Assembly (NCBI GenBank): GCA_019113145.1
Contig: DXHZ01000056.1
Span: 1-33,385 of the forward strand
Direction: 5' to 3'
Length of the DNA stretch: 33,385 bases
DNA from: Candidatus Avanaerovorax faecigallinarum
GTDB taxonomy: Bacteria; Bacillota; Clostridia; Peptostreptococcales; Anaerovoracaceae
Part shown: positions 7,398 through 15,498 of the stretch, piece after piece
How positions within the stretch are numbered: the first letter of the stretch is position 1
Layout of the letters: each line of letters opens with the position of its first letter
Translations under genes and position numbers: made by a program
The notes under the pieces: model-generated
What the model was told of the DNA's origin: nothing
Database searches by the model: none
Seen by the model: only the letters and a program-made list of their open reading frames with translations

Positions 7398-9206
7398 CTA
7401 TTTATTGTCGTCGTAGCGCAGTACTGCCGTAAAGGCCTCCTGAGGAACCTCAACCTTGCCGAACTGGCGCATGCGCTTCTTTCCTTCCTTCTGCTTTTCC
7501 AGGAGCTTCTTCTTTCTGGATATGTCTCCGCCGTAGCACTTGGCGATTACGTCCTTTCTGTACGCTCTCACCGTCTCCCTTGCGATGACCTTCTGTCCGA
7601 TGGCCGCCTGAATAGGAACCTCGAACTGGTGCATAGGAATTATCTCCTTAAGCTTTTCGCAGACGAACCGTCCCCTGGCGTAGGCCTTTGACTCGTGGAC
7701 TATCATGGAGAAAGCGTCTATGAGCTCTTTGTTTAAGAGAACGTCCAGCTTAACAAGGTTGGACTTTTCGTATCTGTCGAACTCGTAGTCCAGAGAGCCG
7801 TAGCCTCTGGTCTTGGATTTAAGAGCGTCAAAGAAGTCGTATATTACCTCGTTTAAAGGCATGTCGTAGTGGAGCTGTACCCGGTTCTCCGTTATGTACT
7901 CCATGTGAAGCATTCTGCCCCTTCTCTCCTGGCAGAGTTCCATCACCGAGCCCACGTACTCCTTCGGAATCATTATGTCCGCCTTTACCATAGGCTCTTC
8001 TATCCTTGAGATCTCTGCGGCAGGCGGCAGATTGGTAGGATTCTGTATCATCTCCACGGTTCCGTCTGTCTTTACAACTCTGTAGACTACGCTTGGGGAC
8101 GTGGTGACCACGGCAAGGTCAAACTCCCTTTCCAGCCTTTCCACGATTATTTCCATGTGAAGAAGTCCCAGGAACCCGCACCTGAATCCGAAGCCCAGGG
8201 CCGTGGACGTTTCCGGCTCGAATATGAACGCCGCGTCGTTTACCTGAAGCTTTTCGAGGGCGTCCTTTACGCTTTCGTACTTCTCTCCTTCCGCAGGATA
8301 AATTCCGCAGTACACCATGGACTGGACTTTCTTATATCCCGGAAGGCTCTCCTCCGCAGGGTCGTTATCAAGGGTTATGGTATCTCCCACTCTCGCGTCC
8401 TTTACCTGCTTTATGCTGGCGCAGATATAGCCTACCTCGCCCGCTCTCAAAAACTTCGTCGGGACGTGACCCGGCGCCATGACTCCGACTTCGGTTACCT
8501 CGTATTTCTTCTTCGTGTTCATCAGCCTGATGGTGTCTCCCACCTTCACCTGACCGTCGAAGATGCGGGCGTATATGACAACGCCCTTGTAGTTGTCGTA
8601 AACGGAGTCGAATATGAGAGCCTTCAGCTTTCCCGAGACGTCGCCTTTCGGAGCCGGAATCTTTTCCACTATTGCCTCCAGAAGGTCCTCTATTCCTATG
8701 CCCTCCTTGGCGGAAACCAGCGGCGCGTCCGATGCGTCGATTCCTATCATCTCCTCTATCTCGTCCTTTGTCTCCCGGGGACGTGAGCTTGCAAGGTCTA
8801 TCTTGTTAAGGCACGGCAGAATCTCAAGATCCTCCTCCAGGGCAAGATAGACGTTGGCCATGGTCTGAGCCTCCACTCCCTGGGTGGAGTCAACTACGAG
8901 CACCGCGCCTTCGCAGGCCGCAAGGCTTCTGGATACCTCGTAGTTGAAGTCCACGTGACCCGGAGTGTCTATAAGGTTGAATATATACTCGTTTCCGTCC
9001 TTGGCCTTATATACAAGTCTGGTAGTCTGAAGCTTTATGGTTATTCCTCTCTCCCTTTCCAGGTCCATGTTGTCGAGGAACTGCTCCTTCATGTCCCTGT
9101 GGGCCACCAGCCCGGTGTTCTCTATTATCCTGTCGGCCAAAGTGGATTTTCCGTGGTCTATATGTGCTATGATGCTGAAATTTCTTATGTAATCCTGATA
9201 GTTCAT
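7398..9206 (-). CDS. lepA: Elongation factor 4 (LepA), back-translocating GTPase
   Basis: This 602-residue translational GTPase is of typical length. G1 is [13 protein letters not shown]3 DTPGHVDF and G4 NKIDL, followed by EF-G-like domains and the LepA-specific C-terminal domain with [17 protein letters not shown]. It acts on ribosomes, with proposed roles in back-translocation, ionic stress and 30S assembly. The ATG has a GAGG site. Upstream, a bidirectional terminator separates it from rpsT. The sporulation genes gpr and spoIIP, which lie between rpsT and lepA in Bacillus, are absent. Confidence 0.97.
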   Translation of the reverse strand: MNYQDYIRNFSIIAHIDHGKSTLADRIIENTGLVAHRDMKEQFLDNMDLERERGITIKLQTTRLVYKAKDGNEYIFNLIDTPGHVDFNYEVSRSLAACEGAVLVVDSTQGVEAQTMANVYLALEEDLEILPCLNKIDLASSRPRETKDEIEEMIGIDASDAPLVSAKEGIGIEDLLEAIVEKIPAPKGDVSGKLKALIFDSVYDNYKGVVIYARIFDGQVKVGDTIRLMNTKKKYEVTEVGVMAPGHVPTKFLRAGEVGYICASIKQVKDARVGDTITLDNDPAEESLPGYKKVQSMVYCGIYPAEGEKYESVKDALEKLQVNDAAFIFEPETSTALGFGFRCGFLGLLHMEIIVERLEREFDLAVVTTSPSVVYRVVKTDGTVEMIQNPTNLPPAAEISRIEEPMVKADIMIPKEYVGSVMELCQERRGRMLHMEYITENRVQLHYDMPLNEVIYDFFDALKSKTRGYGSLDYEFDRYEKSNLVKLDVLLNKELIDAFSMIVHESKAYARGRFVCEKLKEIIPMHQFEVPIQAAIGQKVIARETVRAYRKDVIAKCYGGDISRKKKLLEKQKEGKKRMRQFGKVEVPQEAFTAVLRYDDNK

Positions 9207-9290
9207 CTTTACCTCATTTAAACAAAATCTGCGCGAGGGGTCTTTTCCCTCATCATTATATTTTATCGTAATAAGTCTCTGTTAGCAATA

Positions 9291-9324
9291 AAAAAACGAT
9301 GGGAGACACGCGCCATCGTTTTTT
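9291..9324 (-). terminator. Terminator after rpsT, symmetric
   Basis: A perfect 12-bp stem AAAAAACGATGG (9291-9302)/CCATCGTTTTTT (9313-9324) with a 10-base loop carries T runs on both strands. It ends the short rpsT transcript before lepA. Confidence 0.88.
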
Positions 9325-9373
9325 CTTAGTTTGGTTGTGTATTTAACTTATACACCTGTGGGGACGGGTGAGA

Positions 9374-9646
9374 TTATTTCGCTGCCTTAGCTGCGTTTAA
9401 TCTTTTTGCCAGTCTGGAAACCTTTCTGGAAGCTGCATACTTATTTATGGTACCCTTAGCGGCAGCCTGCATGAGCTTCTTCTCTGCAAGTCTGAAAGTC
9501 TCGTCAGCCTTGGCGAAATCCTCTGCTGCGATTGCTGCGTCAAAATCCTTAAGAACGGACTTAACGTGGCCCTTTACTCTCTTGTTTCTTGCAGTCTTAC
9601 GGTTGATCACACTGATTCTTTTCTTTGCGGATTTAATGTTTGCCAT
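9374..9646 (-). CDS. rpsT: Small ribosomal subunit protein bS20
   Basis: This highly basic 90-residue protein starts MANIKSAKKRI and contains KTARNKRVKGHVKSVLKDF, the S20 signature of a three-helix 16S rRNA-binding protein. A longer in-frame start eight codons upstream is rejected because the conserved start is MANIKSAKKR and a GTGGGG site precedes it. It has its own promoter about 60 bases upstream and a strong terminator downstream, so it is monocistronic. Confidence 0.96.
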   Translation of the reverse strand: MANIKSAKKRISVINRKTARNKRVKGHVKSVLKDFDAAIAAEDFAKADETFRLAEKKLMQAAAKGTINKYAASRKVSRLAKRLNAAKAAK

Positions 9647-9705
9647 TATTTTTACCCCACTTTTCTTCAAAATTCAGCAATAACTGTTGTAAATTCGCGA
9701 CTAAT

Positions 9706-9734
9706 AGTATATATCATTTCGCTTATCATTGCAA
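9706..9734 (-). promoter_or_regulatory. rpsT promoter
   Basis: On the minus strand, -35 TTGCAA (9734-9729), a 17-bp spacer and -10 TATACT (9711-9706). It sits in the 97-base gap between the MscS gene stop and rpsT. Confidence 0.7.
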
Positions 9735-9743
9735 GACGTGATT

Positions 9744-12700
9744 TTAATTTTCTTCCTCGTCTTCCTCTTCTATGTAGCTTCCCGAAGCCTCGCGCTGTTC
9801 TCTGTTGAACTGCTCCGACTTCGCCCTGTCCAGAGCCGTCGCTTCCTGATATACGGCAGGCTGATTGATAACAATCTGCGGGAACGGGATGTTTATGTTG
9901 TGCTTGTCGAAGATTATCTTCATCTCTCTGTTGAGGTCTCTTTCCATCTGAACTCTGTCGGCTTCCGCACAGAGAACCATGACCCTGATGTTCACGCTGT
10001 TGTCTCCAAGGGATACGACGCCCTTGTAGAACGGTCCGTCCAGTATGCCCGGAATGTGTTCTCTGATGTTAGGGAACTCATCGGCAAGGACGCTCTCCAC
10101 ACGCTCCAGGGATTCGCCGTACTCGATGCCCACATCAACCCACGAGTAGGAGTACTCTCTCGTCATGTTTATGACGCCTGTGACGTCGCTGTTGGATATG
10201 ATTTTTATGTTTCCGCTTCCGTCGAGAATTTTGGTGGTGCGGATTCCTATCTCAACTACGGTTCCTCTCCAGTCTCCTATGGTCACTATATCTCCTACCT
10301 GGAACTCTCCTTCGAATATGATGAAAAGTCCGGCCAGTATGTCGGATACCAGAGTCTGGGCTCCGAGACCTATGATGAGAGTCAGTATTCCGGCGGATGC
10401 AAGCAGCGTCTTAGTGTCTATTCCGAAGAGGGACAGACAGTAGAACAGGATTGCCAGCACCGACACATACTTGACGAAGTTGTGGAGAAGCCTGCATATG
10501 GTTTCACCCTTTGCTCCGAAGGTTCTCGCCAGCATAGAGAGTATCTTCTGTGCGACCATGGTAATGACGCTTCCCACGCATACTATGAGAAGTGTGCACG
10601 TGAAAGCGAAGATATTCATTCCGTGAGCCCATTCTCCGCTCATTACGAAAGTGAATATGGACTGGCTGTCGAAGAACCTGTCCCTGAACAGTACGGCTAT
10701 GCATATTGCGAGAGCCAGCAGACCAAGGAAGAACTTGAACACCACGAACAGCTGCTGCTCAGGACTCTTTTCCGCCCAGTTCACTACCGAATTCTGCCAT
10801 CTGCTTGCGGCCGATGTAACCCTTCTCTTCTCCTTGTCTTCCTTTTCCTGCGAAATATCGTCCGCCAGCTGCTCCTCATATTCCTCGCCTCTCCTGCTGA
10901 AGGTGAGAAGAACGAACAGTATGAGAAGAGCAAGGAAGCCTGCTATTCCCGATGTAACGGTAAGCGAAAGCCTGTTTCCTGTCACCACATCGGACGGTGC
11001 CGCTATGTATATGTAGTTATCGCCTATCTCCAGAGACGATGCGTAATATTTCGTGCTTCCTATGGTGAGATATCCGGTGTATCCGTCCATCTGCTGTTCT
11101 TCGGAAATTCCGTAGGAGGCCGCGCTTCTTCCCATCATCTTTTCTACAGGATAGTATACGAACTTCCCTTTTTCCGAATCTATGGCGAATACTATTCCGC
11201 CGTTACCTGCTCTTATACTCTGAAGCACCGCAGGAAGCTGCATGTGCTCCAACACGTTTTCGAGAAGTGACGGCTCCACGCATATCTGAACGAATCCGTC
11301 GGCGTTGCCCTCTTTGTCCCTTAAGGTCACCCCTATGTACTGCTCATAAACTCCTGTAATTTCGTTTACCTGTGCATCCTGAATGAAATACTCCATTCCC
11401 AGCAGGAGCTTTCTGAACTCGTATGACTGGGTTTCCGGGTCGTCACTTATGGCAAACTCCGTGTAAGGCGAATTGGTTACCTTCTGGCCGCCCTTCCTGT
11501 CGAAGACGCTTACGTACCGGACGTCCAGTATATCGCTTAACTCCGCCAGGTTTTCCCTCGTTGCAAGCTCAGGATCTTTCGTCAATATGTATGCCGCAAT
11601 CTGGGCCTTGTTGAGATAACGCTCGTTGTACTGATCCGTTACGCTCTTTCTCTCGTCCTCAAAGCTGTTTATCTGTCTCTCGATATCCGTAAGCTTCTGA
11701 CTGTTGCTTATGGATTGCTGGGACAGGGAGAACAGAGTCTGCATGTAGAAGGACACCAGCAGTATACATATGAGCCCGACAACCGATATAGTTCCGATTT
11801 TCCTTCCCACTCCCATGTTGCAGTAAAGGTTTTCCGAAATCTTCTTTCTCTCGGATTTCTTCTCCTGAAACATGATGAAAAAGGCATATGTGATAACCAG
11901 GACTATTACGGCGATAAACGTAAACAGTATTATGGACACCGTTATGTTTCTGGACGAAAGAATTTCATCCTCGGGAACTGCGGCGATGACATATGCGTCG
12001 TCTACGTGGGAAACCTCACAGTAAAGCTTTTCTCCCGCTACCGTAATCCATGAGTATTCCTCATCGGCGAGATTCTCAACTGCGATTCCCGATGTAAGCG
12101 CGTCCATTCCCACCAGATCCTCATTCGGATAGTAGAGGAAGGTGTAGTCCTTATCCGATACGGCAAATGTGAATCCGTCAAGGCCGACAGTTACAGGCTT
12201 GAGCATGGCCTCCCAGGTGGAGGTGGATTCAAGGAGTCCGTCCAGCTCTTCGGTTCCCTTTTCCATTACCAGCATGGCGTCCCCGTCTATCTTCGCTCCG
12301 TAGTAGCGGTACCTCCCTCTCTCGGTCTCAACCTCAAAAGGTACGGAAACTTTTTCCTTTCCGAACACGTCTCGCAGCTGATTGAACCTTACTCTGGTAA
12401 AGTCTGCACCGGTGCTCTCAGAAGCTCCCAGTATCTTTCCGTCTTTATCTAAAACGTATACGTTCTCCGTGTCCAGAAGGGATGCGCATTCCTGAAGATT
12501 AGCCTTCGAGTAGCCGTCAAAAACCCCGTTTCTGAACATGAAGGCTCCGCTTTCGGCCTTTGACTGCTGTATTACATCGAAGGATTCGGTGGTCTCCTTT
12601 TCCGAGTCCTCGGCGTTTGCTATTATCTCATCCACCTGCTCCAGCTTGTCATGAAAGCTTTCACGCTGATTTCTCAGTGACAGAGTCGTCTGCATATAGA

Positions 12701-12782
12701 ACAGAAGTCCTGCGAGAAGGGCTATAAACAGCACGCCGACTACGGAGATTATTATGGCTTTTCTTTTCATTTCTTTCTTCAT
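9744..12782 (-). CDS. MscS-family mechanosensitive channel with two duplicated extracytoplasmic sensor modules
   Basis: The protein has about 1,012 residues, over three times minimal MscS. A first transmembrane helix (about 10-30), an extracytoplasmic module (30-280) and a second helix (280-303) are followed by a repeat of the same design: helix about 329-350, module 350-603, helix about 606-627. The repeats align clearly, both opening with ISVVG and FYMQT and sharing a later YYP strand. Next come an acidic/basic linker, further helices, and an MscS core: pore helix TLLASAGILTLIIGLGAQTL (791-810), the GEFQVGDIVTIGDWRGTVVEIGIRTT beta domain (824-849) and a C-terminal domain. The tail is highly acidic. 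The modules look like Cache-type ligand sensors, which is inference. The start ATG lies 5 bases after the preceding gene, so the two are co-transcribed. Confidence 0.9.
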   Translation of the reverse strand: MKKEMKRKAIIISVVGVLFIALLAGLLFYMQTTLSLRNQRESFHDKLEQVDEIIANAEDSEKETTESFDVIQQSKAESGAFMFRNGVFDGYSKANLQECASLLDTENVYVLDKDGKILGASESTGADFTRVRFNQLRDVFGKEKVSVPFEVETERGRYRYYGAKIDGDAMLVMEKGTEELDGLLESTSTWEAMLKPVTVGLDGFTFAVSDKDYTFLYYPNEDLVGMDALTSGIAVENLADEEYSWITVAGEKLYCEVSHVDDAYVIAAVPEDEILSSRNITVSIILFTFIAVIVLVITYAFFIMFQEKKSERKKISENLYCNMGVGRKIGTISVVGLICILLVSFYMQTLFSLSQQSISNSQKLTDIERQINSFEDERKSVTDQYNERYLNKAQIAAYILTKDPELATRENLAELSDILDVRYVSVFDRKGGQKVTNSPYTEFAISDDPETQSYEFRKLLLGMEYFIQDAQVNEITGVYEQYIGVTLRDKEGNADGFVQICVEPSLLENVLEHMQLPAVLQSIRAGNGGIVFAIDSEKGKFVYYPVEKMMGRSAASYGISEEQQMDGYTGYLTIGSTKYYASSLEIGDNYIYIAAPSDVVTGNRLSLTVTSGIAGFLALLILFVLLTFSRRGEEYEEQLADDISQEKEDKEKRRVTSAASRWQNSVVNWAEKSPEQQLFVVFKFFLGLLALAICIAVLFRDRFFDSQSIFTFVMSGEWAHGMNIFAFTCTLLIVCVGSVITMVAQKILSMLARTFGAKGETICRLLHNFVKYVSVLAILFYCLSLFGIDTKTLLASAGILTLIIGLGAQTLVSDILAGLFIIFEGEFQVGDIVTIGDWRGTVVEIGIRTTKILDGSGNIKIISNSDVTGVINMTREYSYSWVDVGIEYGESLERVESVLADEFPNIREHIPGILDGPFYKGVVSLGDNSVNIRVMVLCAEADRVQMERDLNREMKIIFDKHNINIPFPQIVINQPAVYQEATALDRAKSEQFNREQREASGSYIEEEDEEEN

Positions 12783-12787
12783 ATCGT

Positions 12788-13603
12788 CTACTTCTCCCAG
12801 TCCCACTTGCTGATGAACCCTTCTATGGTTCCGTCCTCAAGCATCTCGTCTATAACCTCTGCCACCTTTCCGGAAAGCTCCGAATCCTTTTGAGTGGCTA
12901 CTCCGTATTCCTGGGCCGCAATCTCTGTTTCTATGAACTTTCTGTCGCTGTCCATGTACGTCTGCGCTATGCACCTGTCCATGCATGCGGCATCCACGTC
13001 TCCCCGTTCGAGAAGTACGTTAAGCTCGTCGTAGGATGGAGCTTTCGTCACACTGACTCCTTCATACTGAGTGAATGTATCTGAGTTGGATATTACGTTT
13101 TCTCCGATTATTCCAAGCTCGAAAAGCTTCGTGGCAAGAAGGGGCGAAGCGTTGGATCCCGCCATGGTTCCTATGTTCAGCCCCTTAAGGTCGTATATAT
13201 CCTGAAGCTGAGATGACTTTTCCACCATAACCACAGTGCTGTCGGTGTAATACGGCGCGGAGAAGTCAAAGTTTTCAAGTCTGGTATCGGCTATGGAATA
13301 GGTTGCCACAACGCAGTCCACTTCGCCGTTTAAAAGCATGTCCTTTCTGGTGTCCGGCGTTACGGTCACAAATTCCACGTCCGCATATCCCAGTCTCTTT
13401 GCCATCTCATTTGCAAGGTCTATCTCAAGTCCGTAGTGCTTTCCCGTGTTTTCGTTAAGATAGCTGAAATTTACTATGTCGTCCCTTACCCCGACTTTGA
13501 GAGTGCCGCTCCCCTGACTTTGTCCGCATCCCGTAAGAACGAACGCAGACAGAGTAAGAAGTATCGCCCCAAGAGCCGCACCTCTTCTCAGTGTTTTCTT
13601 CAT
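12788..13603 (-). CDS. Family 3 extracellular solute-binding lipoprotein, without ABC partners
   Basis: This 271-residue protein has a lipoprotein signal (LTGC, lipidated Cys at residue 26) and the periplasmic-binding-protein fold of the amino-acid family: KVGVRDDIVNFSYLNENTGKHYGLEIDL at the start, then SIADTRLENFDFSAPYYTD and DLKGLNIGTMAGS. It would bind a polar amino acid or similar solute outside the membrane. The start was set at MKKTLRRG because AGGAG lies 10 bases upstream; longer in-frame starts lack this. No permease or ATPase gene is in the window. It lies directly upstream of the MscS channel with a 5-base gap, suggesting a joint sensing role rather than uptake. Confidence 0.9.
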   Translation of the reverse strand: MKKTLRRGAALGAILLTLSAFVLTGCGQSQGSGTLKVGVRDDIVNFSYLNENTGKHYGLEIDLANEMAKRLGYADVEFVTVTPDTRKDMLLNGEVDCVVATYSIADTRLENFDFSAPYYTDSTVVMVEKSSQLQDIYDLKGLNIGTMAGSNASPLLATKLFELGIIGENVISNSDTFTQYEGVSVTKAPSYDELNVLLERGDVDAACMDRCIAQTYMDSDRKFIETEIAAQEYGVATQKDSELSGKVAEVIDEMLEDGTIEGFISKWDWEK

Positions 13604-13636
13604 TTTCACGTGTCTCCTGATGATTCTTATACGCCC

Positions 13637-13708
13637 AAAACGGCAGAACATCGTCCGGTCAAAATCCGGACGTCATCCTGCCGCTTCCGAAGGCTTTGCT
13701 TCAAAGCC
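13637..13708 (-). terminator. Tandem hairpins between aquaporin and solute-binding gene
   Basis: Just after the aquaporin stop, GGCTTTG/CAAAGCC (13692-13698/13702-13708) forms a tight hairpin. Next a larger one pairs CGTCCGG/CCGGACG (13652-13658/13666-13672) within an outer CGGCAG/CTGCCG stem (13641-13646/13678-13683), followed on the minus strand by TTTT. The short T run suggests a weak or partial terminator, which could set lower expression downstream. Confidence 0.5.
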
Positions 13709-13713
13709 CTGAT

Positions 13714-14400
13714 TTATTTCTCTTCGTTTTCGCTGTCAAGATACATGTAGATAACAGCTGCAATTGCCGCTCCGATCAAAGGAGCCGCGATGAATACCCA
13801 AACCTGGGACATTGCCTCGCCGCCTGCAAGGAGAGCAGGTCCGAAGCTTCTTGCCGGGTTAACGCTGGTTCCAGTCAGCGGAATACCGATGATGTGAACG
13901 AATGCAAGGGTAAGACCGATTACTATTCCCGCAACGCCGGAGAACTTCTCTCTGGAGGTTACTCCAAGAATTGCAAGAAGGAATATGCAGGTCAGGACTA
14001 TTTCCACGATGATCGCTCCGCCCATGGAAAGTCCCACGTAGGAAGCGTCTCCGTATCCGTTGGTTCCAAGTCCCTCGATAACAGGGCTGCACATGGAGCC
14101 TACAGCTTTGAGAAGTCCTGCCGCAGCGATAGCTCCGATGAACTGGGCGATTACGTATCCGATGAAGTCCTTTCCGCTCATCTTCTTTGAGATAAGCATT
14201 GCAAGGGATACTGCCGGGTTGATGTGGCACCCTGAAATGTTTCCGATGGAATATGCCATTGCAACGATGGAAAGACCGAATGCAACCGCAATTCCCAGAA
14301 CGCCCAGAACTCCGCCTACACCGCCGGAAACTGCGGCTGAACCGCAGCCTACGAATGTAAGCACGAAAGTGCCTATTAACTCTGCTACATACTTTTTCAT
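13714..14400 (-). CDS. aqpZ: Aquaporin, AqpZ-type water channel
   Basis: This 228-residue MIP-family protein has six membrane helices and two NPA motifs (NPAVS, 61-63; NPARS, 181-183). The selectivity filter reads F41, H169, T178, R184, the same set as E. coli AqpZ, so water rather than glycerol is the expected solute. The context IPLTGTSVNPARS is nearly identical to AqpZ. AAGGAGG precedes the ATG. A consensus promoter lies about 130 bases upstream, leaving a long leader. The downstream genes on the same strand are a solute-binding lipoprotein and an MscS channel, forming an osmotic-stress-like group. Confidence 0.93.
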   Translation of the reverse strand: MKKYVAELIGTFVLTFVGCGSAAVSGGVGGVLGVLGIAVAFGLSIVAMAYSIGNISGCHINPAVSLAMLISKKMSGKDFIGYVIAQFIGAIAAAGLLKAVGSMCSPVIEGLGTNGYGDASYVGLSMGGAIIVEIVLTCIFLLAILGVTSREKFSGVAGIVIGLTLAFVHIIGIPLTGTSVNPARSFGPALLAGGEAMSQVWVFIAAPLIGAAIAAVIYMYLDSENEEK

Positions 14401-14531
14401 TAAAATTTCCTCCTTAATTCAATATCCTTTTTGAAGCAACGCAGGTCGTCTTAATGTTAGTGACCGCATTATTAATGTTATAGTTTTTAATACATTCACG
14501 AATTTTTTAACAAATACCACAACGGTTCAAT

Positions 14532-14560
14532 ATTGTATTATATTTGTCCAATCGTGTCAA
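14532..14560 (-). promoter_or_regulatory. Aquaporin promoter with long leader
   Basis: On the minus strand, -35 TTGACA (14560-14555), a 17-bp spacer and -10 TACAAT (14537-14532). The predicted leader to the aqpZ start is about 125 bases, AT-rich and without a recognised riboswitch. Confidence 0.75.
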
Positions 14561-14572
14561 CTCTTTTTTTAT

Positions 14573-14611
14573 CAAAAAAAAGAGCATCAGGCTTATACCT
14601 TTTGCTCTTTT
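14573..14611 (-). terminator. Terminator of the hyp operon
   Basis: On the minus strand AAAAGAGCA (14611-14603) pairs with TGCTCTTTT, followed by further T's. The left arm lies inside the last codons of the hydrolase gene, whose stop codon is in the loop. Confidence 0.75.
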
Positions 14612-15483
14612 ACTGTCCATATCATCCTGTTTCCCTCAAATGAATACTCCGCCTCTCCCTGCTGATACATTGAGGAAAGGTACGATTTCACGGTGCTTCC
14701 TATGAGAACATACTGCTGAACGGTCATTGCAAGCCCGTACTCGTCGAACACTTTCTCAAGTATCTCTTCGAACGTCATGGGCTCACTGATAAGTTTCGCC
14801 ACAGCGTTTCTTACCCCTGTCACTGCTCTGATATTAAAGTCTGCAAGGCCGGTTATGTCCTCCGTCACTGGAGCATGTGAAGGCACAAACCGTGCAGCCC
14901 CCAGCGTCTTTATGTATTCAAGAGTCTTTACGGATTCTTCCGGATTCCACAGGTAACCGATACCGTACTTTGAAAGTGTCTCCTCCGATGAAACACAATC
15001 GGCTATATAAGCCGTATTATCCTTTGTCAGAAATCCTGTCATCTCGAACGAGTGGCCGGGAAGTTCCAGAATCTTCATTCCTTCCGGCAGAACGTCTTCG
15101 GTAAGTTCCTCCGCGATGCTTTCCTGAGCCATGAGGAACTTATTCCTCAGTTCCCGGAACGGGAGACCTCCGTACAAGCCCGCAGGTTCCAGCAGCGGCC
15201 TGACCGTATAAAGGCGTTCCATACCTTTTGCGAATATGCGGCAGCCGGTCTTTTCCTGAAGATACCTGTTCCCTCCTATGTGGTCGGCATGGGAGTGGGT
15301 ATTGTATATGGCTTTGAGATTCCAGCCTTTTGAGTCCAGAATCCTCAGCACTTTCTTTCCCGCATCTTTGTCGTTTCCGCTGTCTATGAGCACCGCTTCA
15401 TCAGGGCCTGTCCTTACCAGTCCGATCTTTGCTGGACAGTCTATATAGTAGTCGTTTTCCGTAAGCTGTATAAGTTCGTACAT
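14593..15483 (-). CDS. Metallo-beta-lactamase-fold hydrolase at the end of the hyp operon
   Basis: This 296-residue protein has the MBL-fold metal motif THSHADHIGG (His63, His65, Asp67, His68), then LPGHSFEM and IADCVSS as further metal ligands, and FVPSHAPV. The C-terminal quarter resembles a winged-helix-like appendage (MTFEEILEKVFDEYGLAMT). The natural substrate cannot be told; the fold covers thioesterases, glyoxalase II-like enzymes, RNases and others. It lies 15 bases after hypE and before the operon terminator, so it is transcribed with the hydrogenase maturation genes, but no established maturation role is known for it. Confidence 0.85.
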   Translation of the reverse strand: MYELIQLTENDYYIDCPAKIGLVRTGPDEAVLIDSGNDKDAGKKVLRILDSKGWNLKAIYNTHSHADHIGGNRYLQEKTGCRIFAKGMERLYTVRPLLEPAGLYGGLPFRELRNKFLMAQESIAEELTEDVLPEGMKILELPGHSFEMTGFLTKDNTAYIADCVSSEETLSKYGIGYLWNPEESVKTLEYIKTLGAARFVPSHAPVTEDITGLADFNIRAVTGVRNAVAKLISEPMTFEEILEKVFDEYGLAMTVQQYVLIGSTVKSYLSSMYQQGEAEYSFEGNRMIWTVKEQKV

Positions 15484-15498
15484 TTCCTCACCTTTACC

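Noticed and set aside
9729..11270. Long open frame on the plus strand opposite the MscS-like gene
   Set aside because: It is the antisense of a well-supported channel gene and has no recognisable domains or ribosome binding site; long antisense frames are common opposite genes with biased codons.
12788..13603. Part of a normal amino-acid ABC transporter
   Set aside because: No permease or ATPase gene is adjacent, and the next genes are a channel and an aquaporin.
13714..14400. Glycerol facilitator (GlpF) matching glpK
   Set aside because: The filter residues F, H, T, R match AqpZ, not the glycerol-type filter, and the gene is about 7.5 kb from glpK.
14593..15483. Hydrogenase maturation endopeptidase
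   Set aside because: It has an MBL fold with THSHADH, not the HycI/HyaD-type fold, and the large subunit has no tail to cut.
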